Position numbers and translations under genes: made by a program
Notes under the pieces: generated by a model
The model's input: only the letters and a program-made list of their open reading frames with translations
The model's database searches: none
Told to the model about the DNA's origin: nothing
NCBI RefSeq assembly: GCF_001544695.2
Contig: NZ_FCOM02000002.1
Coordinates: 62,001-126,000 of the forward strand
Length of the DNA stretch: 64,000 nucleotides
Direction of reading: 5' to 3'
Source of the DNA: Caballeronia arvi
GTDB taxonomy: Bacteria > Pseudomonadota > Gammaproteobacteria > Burkholderiales > Burkholderiaceae
Part shown: piece by piece, positions 7,463-15,954 of the stretch
Layout: every line of letters starts with the position of its first letter
How positions within the stretch are numbered: the first letter of the stretch is position 1

Positions 7463-9139
7463 ATGTACCAATACGATCAGATCGACCAACGCATCGTCGA
7501 CGAACGTGTCGCGCAGTACGCCGACCAGGTCCGCCGCCGTCTGTCGGGCGAGTTGAGCGAAGAAGAATTCCGTCCGCTGCGTCTGCAAAACGGCTTGTAC
7601 TATCAGCGCCACGCGTACATGCACCGCATCGCGATTCCTTACGGCCATCTGCGCAGCGACCAGTTGCGTATGCTCGCGACCATCGCGCGCGAGCACGACC
7701 GCGGCTACGGCCACTTCTCGACGCGCACCAACATCCAGTTCAATTGGGTCGAGCTCGAAGAGACGCCGGAAATCCTGCGCAAGCTGGCTTCGGTGCAGAT
7801 GCATGCGATCCAGACGTCGGGCAACTGCATCCGCAACATCACGGCCGATCAGTTCGCGGGCGTCGCGCCCGATGAAGTGGTCGATCCGCGTCCGTGGGCG
7901 GAAATCCTGCGTCAATGGTCGACGTTCCACCCCGAGTTCGCATGGCTGCCGCGCAAGTTCAAGATCGCGGTGAACGGCTCGGCGGAAGACCGCGCGGCCG
8001 TGCAGATCCACGACATGGGCGTGTATCTCCGCAAGAACGAGCAGGGCGAAGTCGTGATGGACATTCTCGCGGGCGGCGGTCTCGGCCGCACGCCGATCGT
8101 CGGCGCGATCATCAAGCGCGATCTGCCGTGGCAGCACCTGATCACCTATTGCGAAGCCGTGCTGCGCGTGTACAACCGCTATGGCCGTCGCGACAACATG
8201 TACAAGGCGCGCATCAAGATTCTCGTGAAGGCGCTGTCCGCGGAGAAGTTCAGCAAGCAGGTCGAGGAAGAGTGGCAGCATCTGAAGGACGGCCCGTCGA
8301 CGATCACGCAGGACGAAGTCGATCGCGTGTCGAAGTTCTTCGCGCCGCCCGCTTACGAAAAGCTCGCGGACACCGACGCGTCCTATGAAAAGCATCTGAT
8401 CGACAGCAAGCCGTTCGCGCGCTGGGTCGAGCGCAACGTGCGCCCGCACAAGGTGGCGGGCTACGCTTCGGTGACGCTGTCGCTCAAGCCGCGCGAAATC
8501 GCGCCGGGCGACGCCACCGACAAGCAGATGGACGACGTCGCCACGCTGGCCGACGAGTTCTCCTTTGGCGAGATCCGCGTTTCGCACGAGCAGAACCTGA
8601 TTCTCGCGAACGTGAAGAAGCGCGATCTCTACACGGTGTGGGAACGCGCGAAGGCGCTGGGTTTCGCGACGGCGAACATCGGCTTGCTGACGGACATCAT
8701 CGCGTGCCCGGGCGGCGATTTCTGCTCGCTCGCGAATGCGAAGTCGATCCCGATCGCGCTGGCCATTCAGGACCGCTTCAACGATCTCGATTACGTGCAC
8801 GACCTGGGCGACCTGTCGCTGAACATCTCGGGCTGCATCAACGCGTGCGGTCATCACCACGTCGGCAACATCGGCATTCTGGGCGTCGATAAGGACGGCT
8901 CCGAGTGGTATCAGGTGACGCTCGGCGGCGAGCAAAGCTCGGGCGCGACTGGCGCGCATCTCGGCAAGGTGATCGGCCCGTCGTTCTCGGCGGACGAAAT
9001 GCCGGATGTGATCTCGCAAGTGATCGATACCTTCGTCGATAACCGCATCGAAGACGAGCGCTTCATCGAGACGTTCGGCCGCATCGGCATCGCGCCGTTC
9101 AAGGAGCGCGTGTACGCATCGCGCCAGGCACACGCTTAA
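7463..9139 (+). CDS. cysI: Assimilatory sulfite reductase hemoprotein (nitrite/sulfite reductase family)
   Basis: Reduces sulfite to sulfide with six electrons in the cytoplasm. The 558-aa protein has the siroheme/[4Fe-4S] ligand motifs near its C terminus: CPGGDFC (C-x5-C) and SGCINACGHHHVG (C-x3-C). N-terminal substrate-binding features include GYGHFSTRTNIQFNW. No flavoprotein subunit (CysJ) gene is nearby, so electrons probably come from ferredoxin or from another partner, perhaps involving the adjacent DUF934 protein. It is the first gene of the run cysI-DUF934-cysH-cysD-cysN-cobA. The siroheme cofactor would be supplied by cobA and the chelatase gene downstream. Confidence 0.95.
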   Translation: MYQYDQIDQRIVDERVAQYADQVRRRLSGELSEEEFRPLRLQNGLYYQRHAYMHRIAIPYGHLRSDQLRMLATIAREHDRGYGHFSTRTNIQFNWVELEETPEILRKLASVQMHAIQTSGNCIRNITADQFAGVAPDEVVDPRPWAEILRQWSTFHPEFAWLPRKFKIAVNGSAEDRAAVQIHDMGVYLRKNEQGEVVMDILAGGGLGRTPIVGAIIKRDLPWQHLITYCEAVLRVYNRYGRRDNMYKARIKILVKALSAEKFSKQVEEEWQHLKDGPSTITQDEVDRVSKFFAPPAYEKLADTDASYEKHLIDSKPFARWVERNVRPHKVAGYASVTLSLKPREIAPGDATDKQMDDVATLADEFSFGEIRVSHEQNLILANVKKRDLYTVWERAKALGFATANIGLLTDIIACPGGDFCSLANAKSIPIALAIQDRFNDLDYVHDLGDLSLNISGCINACGHHHVGNIGILGVDKDGSEWYQVTLGGEQSSGATGAHLGKVIGPSFSADEMPDVISQVIDTFVDNRIEDERFIETFGRIGIAPFKERVYASRQAHA

Positions 9140-9149
9140 AGGAATTCAG

Positions 9150-9689
9150 ATGACGTTGATTATCAAGAACCGCGCGATCGTCGAAGACAGTTTCAACGTG
9201 GTGCGTGCAGCCGAAGACGGCGCACTGCCGGCCGTCGATGCGCTGCCCGGCGGCAAGATCATCGTGCCGTTTGCGCTGTGGAAGGAGCACAAGGCGGCGA
9301 TCATTGCATCGCGTTCGAGGGACGACATCGGCGTGTGGCTCGCGCCGGATGACGAACCCGCCGATCTCGTGCCGGACTTCGGTTCGCTTTCCGTGATCGC
9401 GGTCGATTTCCCCGTGTTCCGCGATGGCCGCGGCTTCTCCATCGGCCGTCTCTTGCGCGAGCGTTACCAGTGGACGGGCGAACTGCGCGCGATCGGCGAC
9501 GTGCTGCGCGATCAGGTCGCGTTCCATGCGCGTTGCGGCTTCGATGCGTTCGCGGTGCGCGCCGACAAGGACATCAACGACGCGCTGAACGCCTTCACTG
9601 AGTTCACCAATCTGTATCAGGGCGCGACCGACAATCCGGAGCCGCTGTTCCGTCGTCGCGCTGCGTTGATCGCCGCGCTCGGAGCCTGA
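9150..9689 (+). CDS. DUF934 family protein
   Basis: A 179-aa protein typical of DUF934, a family found almost always next to sulfite reductase and cysH in proteobacteria. It starts 10 nt after the cysI stop with AAAGGA as Shine-Dalgarno. Visible features are IVPFALWKEHKAAI, the acidic segment VWLAPDDEPADLVPDF, and the family-typical GRGFSIGRLLRERYQWTGEL followed by LRAIGDVLRDQ. There are no obvious cofactor motifs. The conserved linkage supports a role in sulfite reduction or in electron delivery to CysI, but the biochemical function was not established as far as I know. Confidence 0.9.
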   Translation: MTLIIKNRAIVEDSFNVVRAAEDGALPAVDALPGGKIIVPFALWKEHKAAIIASRSRDDIGVWLAPDDEPADLVPDFGSLSVIAVDFPVFRDGRGFSIGRLLRERYQWTGELRAIGDVLRDQVAFHARCGFDAFAVRADKDINDALNAFTEFTNLYQGATDNPEPLFRRRAALIAALGA

Positions 9690-9692
9690 TGT

Positions 9693-10415
9693 ATGACGCC
9701 TGAATTGCAAGCCAAGGTTGAACGCCTGGACGCACTGCTCGATTCGATCGCGGCGCGTCATCAGAGCGTCAAGCTAGCCAGCAGTCTCGCCGCCGAAGAC
9801 ATGGTTCTGACGCACGCCATTCTCTCGCGCTCCGTTGCGATCGGCATCTTCTCGTTGAACACGGGTCGCCTGCATGCGGAAACACTCGGCATGCTCGACA
9901 CCGTGAAAGCGCGCTACGGCTACGACATCGAGCAGTTCCTGCCGCAGCAAGATGCGGTCGATGCCTACGTGCGCGATCACGGTCTCAACGCGTTCTACGA
10001 GAGCATCGACCTGCGCAAGAGCTGCTGCCATATCCGCAAGGTCGAGCCGCTCAACCGTGCACTGTCGGACGTTTCCGCGTGGGTCACGGGCCAGCGCCGC
10101 GAGCAGTCGGTGACGCGCGCCGAGCTGCACGAGGAAGAGCACGATGAGCCGCGTGGCATCGCCAAGTTCAATCCGCTCGCGGACTGGACCGAAACCGATG
10201 TCTGGGATTATCTGAAAGCGTTCGACGTGCCGGTGAATCCGCTGCATGCGCGCGGTTATCCGAGCATCGGCTGCGAGCCGTGTACGCGCGCGGTGCGCCC
10301 TGGCGAAGACAGCCGGGCCGGCCGCTGGTGGTGGGAATCGCGCGACACGAAGGAATGCGGCCTGCACATCACGAACATCAAGATCGTCGAAGAAGCCCCG
10401 AGCTCGACGATCTGA
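9693..10415 (+). CDS. cysH: Adenylyl-sulfate (APS) reductase, iron-sulfur type
   Basis: Reduces activated sulfate to sulfite using thioredoxin or glutathione-type donors. The 240-aa protein carries the C-terminal catalytic motif ECGLHI and the PP-loop-type fold (SLAAEDMVLTHAI). It also has the two cysteine pairs CC (KSCCHIRK) and CxxC (GCEPCTR) that bind a [4Fe-4S] cluster. In the known family these extra cysteines mark APS reductases and are absent from PAPS reductases such as E. coli CysH. This agrees with the lack of an APS kinase gene (cysC) in the operon. It starts 3 nt after the DUF934 stop region. Confidence 0.94.
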   Translation: MTPELQAKVERLDALLDSIAARHQSVKLASSLAAEDMVLTHAILSRSVAIGIFSLNTGRLHAETLGMLDTVKARYGYDIEQFLPQQDAVDAYVRDHGLNAFYESIDLRKSCCHIRKVEPLNRALSDVSAWVTGQRREQSVTRAELHEEEHDEPRGIAKFNPLADWTETDVWDYLKAFDVPVNPLHARGYPSIGCEPCTRAVRPGEDSRAGRWWWESRDTKECGLHITNIKIVEEAPSSTI

Positions 10416-10507
10416 GGCGCAAAAGACGCCGCTGCATCAAAACCCTGTCATTGAACGCATCGTCACATGGAACCTGCATGACGCTGCATAAAAAAGGATC
10501 GACGAAC

Positions 10508-11470
10508 ATGAGCACGACGCTCGACTCTACCGTCACCGCACCCGTCGTCAACAAGGCGACGCGCATGGATCACCTGGATTGGCTCGAAGCCGAGTCGATC
10601 CACATCATTCGCGAACTCGTCGCGGAATGCAGCAAGCCCGCGCTCCTGTTCTCGGGCGGCAAGGATTCGGTGGTCGTGCTGGCGCTCGCGCTCAAGGCGT
10701 TCGGCCTCGGCGGCAACCGCAAGACGACGTTGCCGTTTCCGCTCGTGCATATCGACACCGGCCACAACTTCCAGGAAGTGATCGAGTTCCGCGACCGCCG
10801 CGCGGCGGAAATCGGCGCGGAACTGGTCGTCGGTCATGTCGAGGATTCGATCAAAAAGGGTACTGTGCGTCTGCGCCGCGAGACGGATTCGCGCAACGCA
10901 GCGCAAGCGGTGACGCTGCTCGAAACCATCGAGGAGTACGGCTACACGGCGATGATCGGCGGCGCGCGGCGCGACGAAGAGAAGGCCCGCGCGAAAGAGC
11001 GCATCTTCTCGTTCCGCGATGAATTCGGCCAGTGGGATCCGAAGGCGCAGCGCCCCGAACTGTGGAGCATCTACAACGCGCGTCTGCACGCAGGTGAACA
11101 CTTGCGCGTGTTCCCGATCTCGAACTGGACCGAGCTCGACGTGTGGCAATACATCGCGCGCGAGAAGCTCGAGTTGCCGAACATCTACTACGCGCACGAT
11201 CGCGAAATCGTGCGCCGCAACGGTCTGCTCGTGCCGGTGACGCCGCTCACGCCGGTGCGCGAAGGCGAGACCGCCGAGATCGCGCAGGTGCGCTTCCGTA
11301 CGGTCGGCGATATCAGCTGCACGTGCCCCGTCGCAAGCGATGCCGATGACGTCGAGAAGATCATCGCGGAAACGGCCGTGACGGAAATCACGGAACGCGG
11401 CGCCACGCGCATGGACGATCAGGCTTCCGAAGCCGCGATGGAACAGCGCAAGAAGCAAGGCTATTTCTAA
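10508..11470 (+). CDS. cysD: Sulfate adenylyltransferase subunit 2
   Basis: Catalytic PP-loop ATP pyrophosphatase that joins ATP and sulfate to make APS, driven by the GTPase CysN. The start at 10508 (MSTTLDSTV) is chosen because AAAAGGA lies just upstream and it gives the standard 320-aa length; the reading frame is open further upstream but overlaps cysH. The key motif is LLFSGGKDSVVVLALALKAF around residue 45, followed by HIDTGHNFQEVIEFRD and GGARRDEEKARAKER. It sits between cysH and cysN, 25 nt before the latter. Confidence 0.96.
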   Translation: MSTTLDSTVTAPVVNKATRMDHLDWLEAESIHIIRELVAECSKPALLFSGGKDSVVVLALALKAFGLGGNRKTTLPFPLVHIDTGHNFQEVIEFRDRRAAEIGAELVVGHVEDSIKKGTVRLRRETDSRNAAQAVTLLETIEEYGYTAMIGGARRDEEKARAKERIFSFRDEFGQWDPKAQRPELWSIYNARLHAGEHLRVFPISNWTELDVWQYIAREKLELPNIYYAHDREIVRRNGLLVPVTPLTPVREGETAEIAQVRFRTVGDISCTCPVASDADDVEKIIAETAVTEITERGATRMDDQASEAAMEQRKKQGYF

Positions 11471-11495
11471 GCAACGCCCAAAGGAATCAACCAAC

Positions 11496-12809
11496 ATGAG
11501 CATCTATCAAGCTGAAGACCTGGGCGTGCTGCGCTTCATCACCGCGGGTTCCGTCGATGACGGCAAGAGCACGCTGATCGGCCGTCTGCTGTACGACAGC
11601 AAGGCGGTTCTGTCGGACCAGTTGTCCGCGATCTCGCGCGCGAAGAACAAGCGCACGGTCGGCGATGAAATCGACCTGTCGCTGCTCACCGACGGCCTCG
11701 AAGCCGAGCGCGAACAGGGCATCACGATCGACGTCGCGTATCGCTACTTCGCGACGGCGAAGCGCAAGTTCATCATCGCCGATACGCCGGGCCACGAGCA
11801 GTACACGCGCAACATGGTCACGGGCGCATCGACGGCGCATGCGGCGATCATTCTCGTCGACGCAACGCGCGTCACGTTCGAAGACGGCGTCGCGCAACTG
11901 CTGCCGCAGACGAAGCGCCACAGCGCGATCGTCAAGCTGCTCGGCCTGCAACATGTGATCGTCGCGATCAACAAGATGGATCTGGCCGATTACAGCGAGG
12001 CGCGCTTCAACGAGATTCGCGATTCGTATGTCACGCTCGCGCGTCAGCTCGGTTTGTCGAACGTGCGTTTCGTGCCGGTGTCGGCGCTGAAGGGCGACAA
12101 TATCGTCACGGCGAGCGAGCGCATGCCCTGGTACGCGGGCGAGCCGCTGCTCGATCTGCTGGAGTCGCTGCCGGTCGCGCAGCCGAACGATCAGGCGCTG
12201 CGTTTCCCGGTGCAATGGGTCGCGCGTCAGGATGGCTCGCAGGCCGACGATTTCCGCGGCTACATGGGCCGAGTCGAAGCGGGCGAAGTGCGCGTCGGCG
12301 ATGCGCTCCTCGTGCAGCCGGCGGGCCGTGAAGCGACGGTCGCCGAGATCATCGCGCCGGTGCCGGGCGGCGTGGCGCCGGTGGATCGCGCGTTCGCGGG
12401 CCAGACGGTGACGATTCGCCTGACGGAAGACGTCGACGTCTCGCGCGGCGACACGTTCGTTCCGGCGACGCAAAAGGTCGAGCCGACGAAGAAGCTCGAA
12501 GCCGACATCTGCTGGTTCGACGAAGAGCCGCTCTCGCCGCAGCGCAAATATCTGCTGAAGCAGACGACGAACACGGTGTTCGCGCGCGTCGGCGCGGTGA
12601 AGCAGGTGCTGGACGTGCACACGTTGTCGCATTCCGTCGATCGCAGCACGCTCGCGATGAACGATATCGGCCGCGTGGCGCTCACGTTGCAGAAACCGAT
12701 CGTCGCAGACGAGTACGATACGCATCAGGGCACCGGCGCGTTCGTGCTGATCGACGAAGCGACGCATCACACGGTCGCGGCCGGTATGATTCGTGCGATT
12801 TCTGGCTAA
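11496..12809 (+). CDS. cysN: Sulfate adenylyltransferase subunit 1 (GTPase)
   Basis: EF-Tu-like GTPase that couples GTP hydrolysis to APS formation by CysD. The 437-aa chain shows all G motifs: G1 GSVDDGKSTLIGRLL (about residues 15-29), G3 DTPGHEQ, and G4 NKMD; later segments form the beta-barrel domains II and III. The protein ends after these domains, so it is a stand-alone CysN rather than a CysNC fusion with APS kinase, in keeping with the APS-type reductase encoded by cysH. Translation is coupled in the operon to cysD upstream and cobA a few bases downstream. Confidence 0.96.
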   Translation: MSIYQAEDLGVLRFITAGSVDDGKSTLIGRLLYDSKAVLSDQLSAISRAKNKRTVGDEIDLSLLTDGLEAEREQGITIDVAYRYFATAKRKFIIADTPGHEQYTRNMVTGASTAHAAIILVDATRVTFEDGVAQLLPQTKRHSAIVKLLGLQHVIVAINKMDLADYSEARFNEIRDSYVTLARQLGLSNVRFVPVSALKGDNIVTASERMPWYAGEPLLDLLESLPVAQPNDQALRFPVQWVARQDGSQADDFRGYMGRVEAGEVRVGDALLVQPAGREATVAEIIAPVPGGVAPVDRAFAGQTVTIRLTEDVDVSRGDTFVPATQKVEPTKKLEADICWFDEEPLSPQRKYLLKQTTNTVFARVGAVKQVLDVHTLSHSVDRSTLAMNDIGRVALTLQKPIVADEYDTHQGTGAFVLIDEATHHTVAAGMIRAISG

Positions 12810-12816
12810 CTGACGG

Positions 12817-13584
12817 ATGAACGATATGGGCAAGGTCTATTTGATCGGAGCGGGGCCAGGCGCGGCGGATCTCATCACCGTGCGCGGCATGCGCTTGCTC
12901 GAACAGGCCGACGTCGTGCTGCACGATGCGCTGATCGAACCGGCCATGCTGGAGTACGCGCCGAACGCGAAGAAGATCGCGGTAGGCAAGCGCTGCGGCC
13001 AGCGCTCGACGGCCCAGCACTTCATCAACAAGCAGATCGTCGATGCGGCGCTGGAACATGGCGTCGTCGTGCGTCTGAAGGGCGGCGATCCGATGCTCTT
13101 CGGCCGCGCGGACGAGGAAATGCGTGCGCTGGAAGCGGCGGGCATCGAGTATGAGGTGGTGCCGGGCATCACGGCGGCTTTGGCCAGTGCCGCGACGCTG
13201 AAGCGCTCGCTGACCTTGCGCGGCGTGTCGCGCAGCGTCGCGCTGGCGACGCATTCCCGCGCCGTTCACAGCGACGAGATCCGCGAGCAGGCGAAGGCGG
13301 ATTCGCTCGTGTTCTATATGGGGCGGGACAGCGCGCCGGATATCGCGCAGCAATTGATCGACGCGGGGCGTCCGGGCTCGACGCCGGTGGCGATCGTCGA
13401 AGCGTGTAGCACACCGCGTGAGCGCACGCTGACGTTGACGCTCGCGCGCATGGCGTTGGGCGAGGCGCAGGAATGGCTGGATCCGTCGCAGCCGAGTTTG
13501 CTGATGATCGGGGAGGCGTTTCGCGAGCGGGCGTCGGCCGCGAAGCTGAAGGTGCATTTGAAGGGGATGCAGGCGGCGGCTTGA
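12817..13584 (+). CDS. cobA: Uroporphyrinogen-III C-methyltransferase
   Basis: SUMT enzyme that makes precorrin-2, the precursor of siroheme and of cobalamin, by two SAM-dependent methylations. The 255-aa protein has the SAM-binding start VYLIGAGPGAADLITVRG, the central VVRLKGGDPMLFGRADEE and VVPGITAALASAA, all canonical for the family. ATG 12817 and ATG 12826 are both plausible starts. It lacks the CysG dehydrogenase/ferrochelatase domain, so siroheme completion needs other enzymes, probably including the chelatase at 14408-14779. It is the last gene of the cys operon and is followed by a clear terminator. Confidence 0.95.
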   Translation: MNDMGKVYLIGAGPGAADLITVRGMRLLEQADVVLHDALIEPAMLEYAPNAKKIAVGKRCGQRSTAQHFINKQIVDAALEHGVVVRLKGGDPMLFGRADEEMRALEAAGIEYEVVPGITAALASAATLKRSLTLRGVSRSVALATHSRAVHSDEIREQAKADSLVFYMGRDSAPDIAQQLIDAGRPGSTPVAIVEACSTPRERTLTLTLARMALGEAQEWLDPSQPSLLMIGEAFRERASAAKLKVHLKGMQAAA

Positions 13585-13612
13585 GGGCGTTTCCCGAAGC
13601 GGCGGAAGAACG

Positions 13613-13638
13613 AAAGCGCACCGGAAGGTGCGCTTTTT
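13613..13638 (+). terminator. Terminator of the cys-cobA operon
   Basis: A perfect 10-bp inverted repeat (AAAGCGCACC at 13613-13622, GGTGCGCTTT at 13627-13636) with a GGAA tetraloop, continuing into a T run to 13638. It begins 28 nt after the cobA stop. Confidence 0.9.
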
Positions 13639-13655
13639 GTTTGGGCGGTCGTGGC

Positions 13656-14078
13656 TCAGATGTCGATGGAATCGATGCTTTTCATGCTTGCCGCGCGCGC
13701 CAGCGCGGCGTCCAGTGTCACCATCGCGTGAGCCTTGCAGTCGAGGGCAATCGCCAGATGCAATGCGTCTCCCGCGCGCAACCCGATGGACGTGTCGAGC
13801 GACAAAACCGCAGCTTGATGGAACACGGGCGGTTCGATCGGCGTGAGTTGGAGGTCGGTCGCACACAGGCGCTCGAAGTCTTGCCAGGCAGACGCGGATT
13901 GCTCCTCGGATATCTGTCCGGTGCGCCGCTTGAGGCTCAAAGCGCTCGCGAACTCCGTCACGCACCAGACCCCCGAAATGAGTTCGTCCTCACAGGACTC
14001 GTACCAGTTCGCCGCAGCCTCGCTCTTCGGTTCTCGCACGCAAAGCGCGACAAGGACGCTCGTGTCCACGTACATCAT
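13656..14078 (-). CDS. vapC: PIN-domain toxin, VapC type
   Basis: Putative ribonuclease toxin of 140 aa. The PIN acidic residues are visible: Asp5 (MMYVDTSVLV), Glu42 (CVTEFASAL), Asp104 (GLRAGDALHLAIA) and Asp123 (VTLDAALA), the expected set for a Mg-dependent active site. Its ATG overlaps the antitoxin stop by one base (TAATG), so the pair is translationally coupled. The module sits between cobA and the chelatase gene, within what is otherwise a sulfate/siroheme cluster. VapC enzymes usually cut tRNA or rRNA; the target here is unknown. It appears intact. Confidence 0.9.
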   Translation of the reverse strand: MMYVDTSVLVALCVREPKSEAAANWYESCEDELISGVWCVTEFASALSLKRRTGQISEEQSASAWQDFERLCATDLQLTPIEPPVFHQAAVLSLDTSIGLRAGDALHLAIALDCKAHAMVTLDAALARAASMKSIDSIDI

Positions 14079-14323
14079 TAATAGCGCGCTCCGCCTCGTA
14101 GCTCATCCATGACGGACTCGGTCATCGGCATGGCATCGCGCGTCTTGGCAAGTTCCTTCGCGAATGCGCGGCGATCCCACTTTGCCGGGCGAAGCGAAAG
14201 CCCACCGTCGACAGTGAGACTCACTTGAACTTGATCACCTTCGGAGAGACCTGTGTGTCGAAGCAAGTCCGCCGGGATACGCACGGCGAGGCTGTTGCCC
14301 CATTTCGAAATAAGTAGATTCAT
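14078..14323 (-). CDS. vapB: AbrB/MazE-type antitoxin, VapB
   Basis: An 81-aa antitoxin with an N-terminal swapped-hairpin AbrB fold: MNLLISKWGNSLAVRIPADL, then TGLSEGDQVQVSL. The C-terminal half (WDRRAFAKELAKTRDAMPM) is the likely toxin-neutralising segment. I use ATG 14323 rather than the longer frame from 14359, because the latter would run through the palindromic operator and the AbrB domain begins exactly here. It overlaps the toxin gene by one base. A perfect 11-bp inverted repeat lies 11 nt upstream of the start, fitting autoregulation by the antitoxin-toxin complex. Confidence 0.9.
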   Translation of the reverse strand: MNLLISKWGNSLAVRIPADLLRHTGLSEGDQVQVSLTVDGGLSLRPAKWDRRAFAKELAKTRDAMPMTESVMDELRGGARY

Positions 14324-14333
14324 CCCAGACCTT

Positions 14334-14359
14334 ATGGCTATACAGAGTTGTATAGCCAT
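14334..14359 (-). promoter_or_regulatory. Palindromic operator of the vapBC module
   Basis: Perfect 11-bp arms (ATGGCTATACA at 14334-14344 and TGTATAGCCAT at 14349-14359) are separated by GAGT. A TATAAT hexamer on the minus strand (14358-14363) touches the distal arm, so the operator begins at the probable -10 box and covers the start-site region. Binding would block transcription of the toxin-antitoxin pair. Confidence 0.8.
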
Positions 14360-14407
14360 TATAGGACGCGAATTGGAAGTGGCGATATCGGCCGAACGGC
14401 CTAGGCT

Positions 14408-14779
14408 TTAAGGATTCGTCTCCCTCAAACAATACCCCGCCACAGCATCCAACACCGCCTCATCCTCGCCAACCGCCGTCGCGCAATCGATACGCACCCC
14501 CGGATGATTCGCCCGGCATTTGTCGACGATTTCGGGCAAGTCGCGCCTTACATGCCCGCCTTGCCCGAAGAACACAGGCACGACGGTGATGGCATCGCAG
14601 CCGTCATCAACCTGAACAGCCACCGCCGAAGGCAAATCCGGCGACATCAATTCGAGAAACGCCAGCGAAACCGGATCGCCGCGCTGAGCACGCAGCTTGG
14701 AAGCAAGCCGCTCGAACGGCTCGGCCCAGCGCGGATCGCGCGCGCCGTGGCCGAACAGGATGATGCCGTGCTTGCTCAT
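14408..14779 (-). CDS. CbiX/SirB-type sirohydrochlorin chelatase
   Basis: Small class II chelatase of 123 aa, the size of the short CbiX form. The family marks are ILFGHGARDPRW at residues 6-17 and VVPVFFGQGGHVRRDLP in the second half, each supplying a His expected to bind metal. It probably inserts Fe(II) into sirohydrochlorin to finish siroheme for CysI, or cobalt for corrinoid synthesis. Its location just beyond the cys-cobA operon favours the siroheme role. It would form a continuous functional group with cobA if the vapBC module were absent. Metal specificity cannot be read from sequence. Confidence 0.88.
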   Translation of the reverse strand: MSKHGIILFGHGARDPRWAEPFERLASKLRAQRGDPVSLAFLELMSPDLPSAVAVQVDDGCDAITVVPVFFGQGGHVRRDLPEIVDKCRANHPGVRIDCATAVGEDEAVLDAVAGYCLRETNP

Positions 14780-14801
14780 CGCACGCTCCTTCGAGGAAAC
14801 G

Positions 14802-15950
14802 TCAGTGCCGCTCGACCCACTTCAGCCCGATCAGCCCGATCGCCAGATAGGCGAGGGCGGGCGCCGCCGCGGTGATCGGCGCGGGCCACGTGTTCAGGTT
14901 GCCGATGTGCGAGAACAGCGTGTTCACCAACTGGAAGCTCATGCCGATCATGATGCCGCCGAAAACCTTCACGCCGACCACGCCCGCGCGCGTATGCAGG
15001 TAGGCGAACGGCAGCGACAGAATCAGCATCACGAACACCGCGAACGGATAAAGAATCTTGCGCCAGAATGCGATCTGATAACGCTGCGTGTCCTGATGAT
15101 TTTCCGTCAGATGCTGGATATAGCGGAACAGATTGAACATCGACATGCGATCCGGGGACACCAGCAGCACCGACAGAATTTGCGGCGTCAACTCCGAGCG
15201 CAACGAATATTCGGGCAGCGTCGTCTGCGTCGCGCGATACACCGGGTTCAGCGTATCGCCGGGATTCACGGCCTGCGGCGGCGCGTCGTTCAGCTGCGTG
15301 TCGGTCACGCCCGTGAGCTTCCAGTGCCCCGGCGGTTCGTACACGCCGCTCTTCGCGATGCGCACGTTGGTCAGACGGAACTTCGAATCGAACTCGTAGA
15401 TGCGCACGTTGGCGATCGTCGTGTCGGGATTGAGCGTGCCCACGTTGACGAAGCGCGTGACCTGCTCGCCGTTTTCCTTCGCGGTCAGCGTGTCTTTCAC
15501 CCACACGCCCGACTGAAAGTTCGACGACACCGACGACCCCAGCGCCTCCAGCCGCACGCGCTCGGACAGTTGATCCGTATAAGGCCCGACCACCTCGCCG
15601 ATGATGTACGTGATGAGCACGAGCGGAACGCCGATCTTCAGCAGCGAGCGCAGCGCGGCGCCGGTCGAAAGCCCCGACACGCGGAAAATCGTGAATTCGG
15701 AGGCCGCGGCCATCTGTGCGAACACATAGATGGCCGAAATGAGCGCGGCGACCGGAATGATTTCGTAGAAGCGTGAAGGCGTCTGCAACCCGACGCGCAG
15801 TATCGCGAGCGTGAATTTGTAGTTGCCGTGACCGACCGTGTTCAGCTCGTTGATGAGATCGAAGAAGAAGAACAGGCCCGAAAACGCGAACAAGATGAAG
15901 ATGAACGCGAGATAGATCTGGCGCGCGAAATATCGTTCGAAAATGCGCAT
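14802..15950 (-). CDS. lptG: LPS export ABC transporter permease LptG
   Basis: Inner-membrane subunit of the LptB2FG transporter that extracts lipopolysaccharide and passes it to LptC/LptA. The 382-aa protein has the YjgP/YjgQ layout: N-terminal helices (RYFARQIYLAFIFILFAFSG), a large periplasmic beta-jellyroll domain in the middle (about residues 130-270), and C-terminal helices (KILYPFAVFVMLILSLPFAY). It begins 4 nt after the lptF stop, so the two form an operon. It is unusual only in being the last gene of the pair; the lptF-lptG order is standard. Confidence 0.95.
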   Translation of the reverse strand: MRIFERYFARQIYLAFIFILFAFSGLFFFFDLINELNTVGHGNYKFTLAILRVGLQTPSRFYEIIPVAALISAIYVFAQMAAASEFTIFRVSGLSTGAALRSLLKIGVPLVLITYIIGEVVGPYTDQLSERVRLEALGSSVSSNFQSGVWVKDTLTAKENGEQVTRFVNVGTLNPDTTIANVRIYEFDSKFRLTNVRIAKSGVYEPPGHWKLTGVTDTQLNDAPPQAVNPGDTLNPVYRATQTTLPEYSLRSELTPQILSVLLVSPDRMSMFNLFRYIQHLTENHQDTQRYQIAFWRKILYPFAVFVMLILSLPFAYLHTRAGVVGVKVFGGIMIGMSFQLVNTLFSHIGNLNTWPAPITAAAPALAYLAIGLIGLKWVERH

Positions 15951-15954
15951 TGCG

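Noticed and set aside
7268-9133. A long open frame of 621 codons on the minus strand opposite cysI, rich in Arg and His
   Set aside because: It mirrors the codon structure of cysI in a GC-rich genome; it has no domain, no ribosome site and no plausible composition. The same applies to other long antisense frames such as 44754-47195 opposite tamB and 55407-57707 opposite the decarboxylase.
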